From CAZQFV01 sp964592645 (lineage in GTDB: Bacteria > Chloroflexota > Chloroflexia > DTKN01): a stretch of 64,000 nt of DNA. The position numbers and the translations under genes are program-made. This document shows, in pieces, positions 59,791-64,000 of the stretch (position 1 is the first letter of the stretch; each line of letters starts with the position of its first letter). The notes beneath the pieces are model-generated. The model was not told where the DNA came from. It ran no database searches and was given only the letters and a program-made list of their open reading frames with translations. Location: positions 6,309 to 70,308 of the forward strand of contig CAZQFV010000022.1 of NCBI GenBank assembly GCA_964592645.1, in the 5' to 3' direction.

Positions 59791-62700
59791 CTACTTCTTC
59801 TTGTGAACTGGGGTGTCCTCCTTACGGTCCCGCGAAGCCCGGTCTGCCGGGATGCGCAAGACGGGGGAGATGCCGACGTCGGTGCGTTTGCTCGGCGCCG
59901 GGGCCGGCGGCTTCTGGGAACGGGGCGGGGTTGCCGCGGCCTTTTGGCCTTGCGCGGGCTGCGCCGCGCCCCTTTTTCCGGTGGCCGGGGCCTTTTGCGG
60001 CGGCTTCTGGGCGGCGGGCTTCTTGGCGGTGGGCGTCCCCTTCCGGGGGGCCGGTGCGGCGGGCTTCTTGGCGGTGGGCGTCCCCTTCCGGGGGGCCGGT
60101 GCGGCGGGCTNNNNNNNNNNNNNNNNNNNNNNNNNNNNNNNNNNNNNNNNNNNNNNNNNNNNNNNNNNNNNNNNNNNNNNNNNNNNNNNNNNNNNNNNNN
60201 NNNNNNNNNNTCTTGGCGGTGGGGGCGGCCTTCTTGGGAGCGGGCGCGGCCGGCGGCGGGGCTTCCTTGGCCACCTCGGTCGCCCAGGCCGGCACCCGCC
60301 GGCCGGCGGGCAGGGGGCCGCCTCCGGAAGAAGGATCCTCGCTCAGGATGCGAATCACGGGTCCCTGCGCGGGCGGGGAAGGCGGGGCTTCCGGCGGCTT
60401 TTCCTGCTCCCCGGCGCCCAGCACCCGGCCCATACGACGGATGACGATCGGCGGGCCCTCCTCCTCGGGTGGGATGGCTTCCTCGAGGGTCATCTGGCGG
60501 ACCGGGGCGCCCTTCTGGGGGGCCGGGACCTCGCCGGCGGGCGCCGGCGGGCCGGCCTTTTTCCGGGCGGACGCCTCCGCGGGTGTGGGGGCAGTTTTCT
60601 TGCTGGCTGGTCGCTCCTCCGGTGGTATGGTCGGCGCGGCTTTCTGGGCGGCTGGCGGTCCTCCCGCGGCTGCCGGCGCGGCCTTTTCCTTGGCCGGCGC
60701 GCCGGGGGGCGGGGCGGCGGGCTCGGTGGGGCGGGCCTTGGCCGGCGGGCGGGGCTGCGGCGCTGGGGCCTTGGGCGGGGGCGGGGCGGTCCCGGCCCGG
60801 CGGCCGGCCGCCAGCCGGGCGGCCAGCTCGGCCGCGGGCCCGCGGGCCGGCGCCTCGGCGGCCTGCGGGCCGCGCGGGGGGGCCTTTTTCTTTGCCGCGG
60901 GGGCCTTTTTCTCCGCCGCGGCCGGCCCGCGCCGCTTGGCGGGGGCCGCCTTCTCCGGCGCGGCCGGCAGGACGGATGGGGACTCCCCGGCGACCACGAC
61001 CAGCGCGGCGACGGCGTCGCCGTGCTCCAGTTCCACGACACGGTCGCCGCGCGTGGCCCGGGCGCGCTGCGGGATCTCGACGGCCGGCAGGCGCACGACC
61101 ACTCCCTTGGACGAGACGGCCGTCACCTCGTCCCCGGGGCGCACCACCCGGGCCGCCGCCAGGCGCTGCCCGCTCTTGGCCGCGGCGACCCCCTTGCCGC
61201 CGCGCCCCTGGAGGGGGTACTCGCCCAGGGGGGTGCGCTTGCCGTAGCCGTCGCCGGCCATCGTGCAGAGAAAGGACTCGGGCGCCCGCACCAGGTCCAT
61301 GGACACCACGGCGTCTTTGGCCGCCAGGGCGATGGCCCGCACCCCGGCCGCGTTGCGGCCCATGGGCCGCAACTCTTCCTGGGCGAAGCGGATGGCCTGC
61401 CCCTGGGCCGTGACCACGACGATATCCTCGCTCCCCGTCGCCGGGCCGGCCCCGATCAGTGTGTCCCCCTCCTCCAGGACGATGGCCAGGATGCCGTTCG
61501 AGCGCGCCTGCCGGAACTCGGCCAGCGCGGTGCGCTTGACCTTGCCGCCGCGCGTGATCAGGACGATACTGCCCGACTCCCAGTCGTGGACCGGGGCCAT
61601 GCCGACGACCCGCTCATGGGCGTCGATCGAGACCAGGTTGGAGAGGGGCAGGCCCTTGGGATCGCGCTCGGCATCGGGGAGCTGGTGGGCCTTGACCATG
61701 TAGGCCTTGCCGCGGTCGCTGAAGAGGAGCAGGTCGTCTTTGGTGTTGGCGATGGCGGCCTGGGCCACGGCGTCCTGCTCGCGGGAGCGGACCTGGGCGC
61801 GGCTGCGGGCCTGGCGGCGGTAGGAGTCGAGCGGCAGGCGCTTGATGTAGCCGCGCTCGCTCACCGTCACCAGGACCTCGATATCCGGGATCAGGTCGGC
61901 GGCGCTGATCTCCCCGGCCTCCTCACCGGTGATGCGGGTGCGGCGGGTGTCGCCGTACTGGCGCTGCAGCGCCTGCAGGTCGCCCTTGATGATCTCCAGC
62001 ACCCGCTGCGGGTGGGCCAGGATATCCTCCAGCTCGGCGATCTTGGCTTTGATCTCGCGGTACTCCTCCTCGATCTTTTTGCGCTCCAGGGCGGCCAGGC
62101 GGCGCAGTTGCAGGTCCAAGATCGCCTGCGCCTGGAGTTCGCTTAGCTTGAAGCGCTTCATCAGGTTGGCCTTGGCCGTATCGGCGGTCTGGGAGCGGCG
62201 GATGGTCTCGATGACCTCGTCGATAAAGTCCAGGGCGATGAGCAGCCCTTCCAGGATATGGGCGCGGTGGCGGGCCTTGTCCAGCTCGAAGCGCGTCCGC
62301 CGGATGATCACCTCCTGGCGGTAGGTGATATAGTGCTGCAGGATGCGTTTCAGCGTCAGCACGCGCGGCTGGGTGCCGTCCACCAGGGCCAGGAGGTTGA
62401 CCCCGAAGGTGACCTGCATCTGGGTGAACTTGAAGAGCTGGTTGAGGACGACTTCCGCCTGGGCTTCGCGCTTCAGGGTGATGACGATGCGCATTCCGGT
62501 GCGGTCGGACTCGTCGCGCAGGTCGGAGATCTCGTTCAGGCGCTCCTGCTTGACCAGCTCGGCGATGCGTTCCAGCAGGCGGGCCTTGTTGACCTGGTAG
62601 GGCAGCTCGGAGACGATGATGCTGTAGCGGCCGCGGGTGGCTTCCTCGATGTGGGCCTTGGCGCGGACGACAAAGTGGCCCTTGCCGCTGCTGTAGGCGG

Positions 62701-63829
62701 CGCGGATGCCTTCCTGGCTGAGGATCAGGCCACCGGTGGGAAAGTCGGGGCCGGGCATGACGCGCATGAGCTCGTCGACATCGGCCGCGGGGTTGTCGAT
62801 GAGCAGGGAGAGGGCGGCGCACAGCTCGCCGAGGTTGTGGGGCGGGATGTTGGTGGCCATGCCGACGGCGATGCCGGCGGCGCCGTTGAGGAGCAGGTTG
62901 GGCAGGCCGGCCGGCAGGACCTTGGGCTCCTCCAGAGTGCCGTCAAAGTTGGGGACAAAGTCGACGGTCTCCTTGTCGATGTCGCGCAGCATCTCCTCGG
63001 CGATGGCCGCCAGGCGGGCCTCGGTATAGCGCTGGGCGGCAGGGGGATCGCCGTCCACCGAGTTATGGACGAACACACCGCTGGAGAGCATAAAGTTGTG
63101 GTGCGGCTCGACGGTGATGTCGTAGACGTCAAAACGTTCGGCGAGCATTCTCTTGGCGACGATCCGATCGCTCAACCCTTCGCGCGCCGAGGCCGTCGTG
63201 AGGTAGCCGGGCATAAGGCTGTCATCCGTCGTGAGGTCTTGCGCCTGCTTGTAGGTGCCGTCGCGGAGCATAAAGCGATGGTCCGGCGTGCAGCGGATGC
63301 TCCCGCCGTTGACTAGCTCCAGTTCTATGACCTCCACGTTCCGCCGGGTGATGCGCGAGTTTCGCCCCTCGGCGACGACCACCCCACCGCTATCGTCAAT
63401 CGAGTAGACGTAGAACGGCTGATCTGAACCGTATGCCTCGGCCAGTTCGGCGAAACTCCGGTCGGAGCCATCGAGGAGCTTGACCTTGGTATCCGCCGTG
63501 AAGCATCCAAAGTTACCCTGGCCGTCTACGAGAGGGTAGCGCATGGAAAAGTCCTGCGCCAGCCGCACCATGGCCTCGTAGACGGCGGTGTCGCCGTGGG
63601 GGTGGTAGCGGCCCAGCGTATCGCCGACGATGCGCGCGCTCTTTTTGTACGGCGCGGTGTGCTGCAGGCCCAACTGGTGCATCACATAGATGATGCGCCG
63701 CTGCACCGGCTTGAGGCCATCGCGCACGTCGGGCAGGGCCCGGGCCACGATGGTGCTCATCGCATAGTCCAGGTAGGCGCTGCGCATCTCCTGGGTGATC
63801 TCGATCGGCTTGATCGTTCCGAATTCCAT
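59791..63829 (-). CDS. gyrA: DNA gyrase subunit A with in-frame mini-intein and long basic C-terminal tail; contains assembly gap
   Basis: Breakage-reunion subunit of gyrase. From the ATG at 63829: RIVGDTLGRYHPHGDTAVYE (T81 and E85 at the E. coli S83/D87 positions), extein 1-108, intein 109-256, catalytic Tyr268 (AAQRYTEARL; Tyr120 after splicing), tower, and the C-terminal beta-pinwheel with the gyrase-box-type phrase QGRGGKG. A disordered ~350-residue Lys/Ala/Pro tail follows, broken by 100 N. Beyond the gap the true frame reads KKPAAPAPRKGTPTA repeats and ends VHKKK at TAG 59791-59793; that frame is one base off relative to the placeholder length. The start lacks a strong ribosome site; a GTG nine bases earlier is possible. 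Confidence 0.93.
60019..60110. repeat. 45-bp tandem repeat in the gyrA tail
   Basis: Units 60019-60063 and 60064-60108 are identical and encode (minus strand) a 15-residue Lys/Pro/Ala unit. A third starts at 60109 and runs into the gap; the sequence right of the gap (60211 on) continues the same phase with TCTTGGCGGTGGG. Confidence 0.92.
60111..60210. other. Assembly gap (100 N)
   Basis: Placeholder of exactly 100 N within the 45-bp repeat of the gyrA tail. The true length must be a multiple of three to keep the gene open. Confidence 0.98.
63062..63505 (-). other. GyrA mini-intein (148 residues, no homing endonuclease)
   Basis: Inserted between GNFG and SVDGD of GyrA. It starts with Cys1 (CFTADTKVKLLDG, block A), has block B T73-P-D-H76 (RCTPDHRFML), block F (FDVYDITVEPHHNFM, residues 125-139) and block G ending V-H147-N148 with Ser as first C-extein residue. 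All canonical splicing residues are present. Blocks C, D, E and H of LAGLIDADG endonucleases are absent; about 40 residues link B to F. By eye the stretch is less GC-rich than the flanking gyrA sequence, suggesting acquisition. Confidence 0.93.
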
Positions 63830-63900
63830 CGCCGCCACCGCCGCATCTGTCGGCTCCCGCACCCTTCCCTGGGAGCAGGGGCGCAGGAGGTTGCACCTTG

Positions 63901-63929
63901 ATTTTAGCACAAACATTCCGCCCTGGCAA
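63901..63929 (-). promoter_or_regulatory. Promoter of gyrA
   Basis: Minus-strand -35 TTGCCA (63924-63929), 17-bp spacer, -10 TAAAAT (63901-63906), about 70 bases before the start codon. The stretch 63930-64000 shows nothing further. Confidence 0.7.
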
Positions 63930-64000
63930 GGGGCAGTCCGATGATACAGGGCTTTTACAAAGTCATGTAGTTAGCCCCATACTGCGAAACGCCTGGAGCG

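Noticed and set aside
59813..62146. Plus-strand frame across the gap with Gly-rich repeats
   Set aside because: Antisense of the gyrA Lys/Ala/Pro tail; composition and repeats are explained by gyrA on the other strand.

Overview
The window is high-GC bacterial chromosome and reads most like a member of the Chloroflexota (Anaerolineae or Caldilineae type). The signs are many secreted proteins with Thr-Pro linkers, a Tad/Flp locus with REC-fused CpaE, a FmdB zinc ribbon with a Cys/Ser tail, and near-consensus sigma-70-type promoters. This assignment is an inference from gene style; no 16S gene is present. Almost everything is chromosomal housekeeping or envelope biology. There is no plasmid, prophage or CRISPR signal.

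Layout. 1-10.5 kb: the 3' part of mutS2, hppA (K+-independent proton pyrophosphatase), two tRNA-Ala genes, then a co-directional run of family-4 uracil-DNA glycosylase, a PH-like membrane protein, RNase J and FtsK. 10.5-11.3 kb: decayed fragments (RecQ-like, MATE). 11.3-15 kb: a zinc-ribbon membrane protein and ybaK (minus strand), and a TPR lytic transglycosylase (plus strand). 15-19.9 kb: a minus-strand tad operon (cpaE-cpaF-tadB-tadC). 19.9-26.2 kb: a minus-strand operon of an EF-G paralogue, a PP2C/SpoIIE-type phosphatase, valS and a GDT1-type transporter, preceded by tandem promoters and a T-box-like attenuator. 26.2-30.3 kb: a three-gene unit of a degenerate PrsW homologue with a zinc ribbon, a PsbP-like anchored protein and a secreted trypsin-type protease with Ig-like repeats. 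30.3-38 kb, all minus strand: GH13 amylase, five-PAS hybrid kinase, ttcA, glycosyltransferase and an isolated cpaB.

38-46.2 kb: two very large exported proteins. One is a papain-family protease with a built-in chagasin-type inhibitor domain and two near-identical C-terminal modules. The other is a 1631-residue BNR/fibronectin-like surface protein. 46.2-47.9 kb: two broken insertion sequences; the right edge carries the promoter of the next gene. 48-51.7 kb: a chemoreceptor paired with an NMT1-type binding protein. 51.7-59.7 kb: gyrB, membrane proteins, a TctA-family permease, ROK glucokinase, FmdB, homoserine dehydrogenase and rplS. 59.8-63.8 kb: gyrA, interrupted by a 148-residue mini-intein and ending in a long Lys/Ala/Pro tail with an assembly gap inside a 45-bp tandem repeat.

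The most notable points are the GyrA mini-intein at a site away from the mycobacterial one, the inhibitor-protease fusion with its divergent promoter/operator region and a 23-codon leader ORF, the T-box-like attenuator before an operon that includes valS, the PrsW pseudo-protease unit, the chemoreceptor/binding-protein pair, and a GyrB with an altered EGDSA motif. Coordinates and motifs come from reading the sequence. Family assignments rest on remembered motifs and were not checked by database search.
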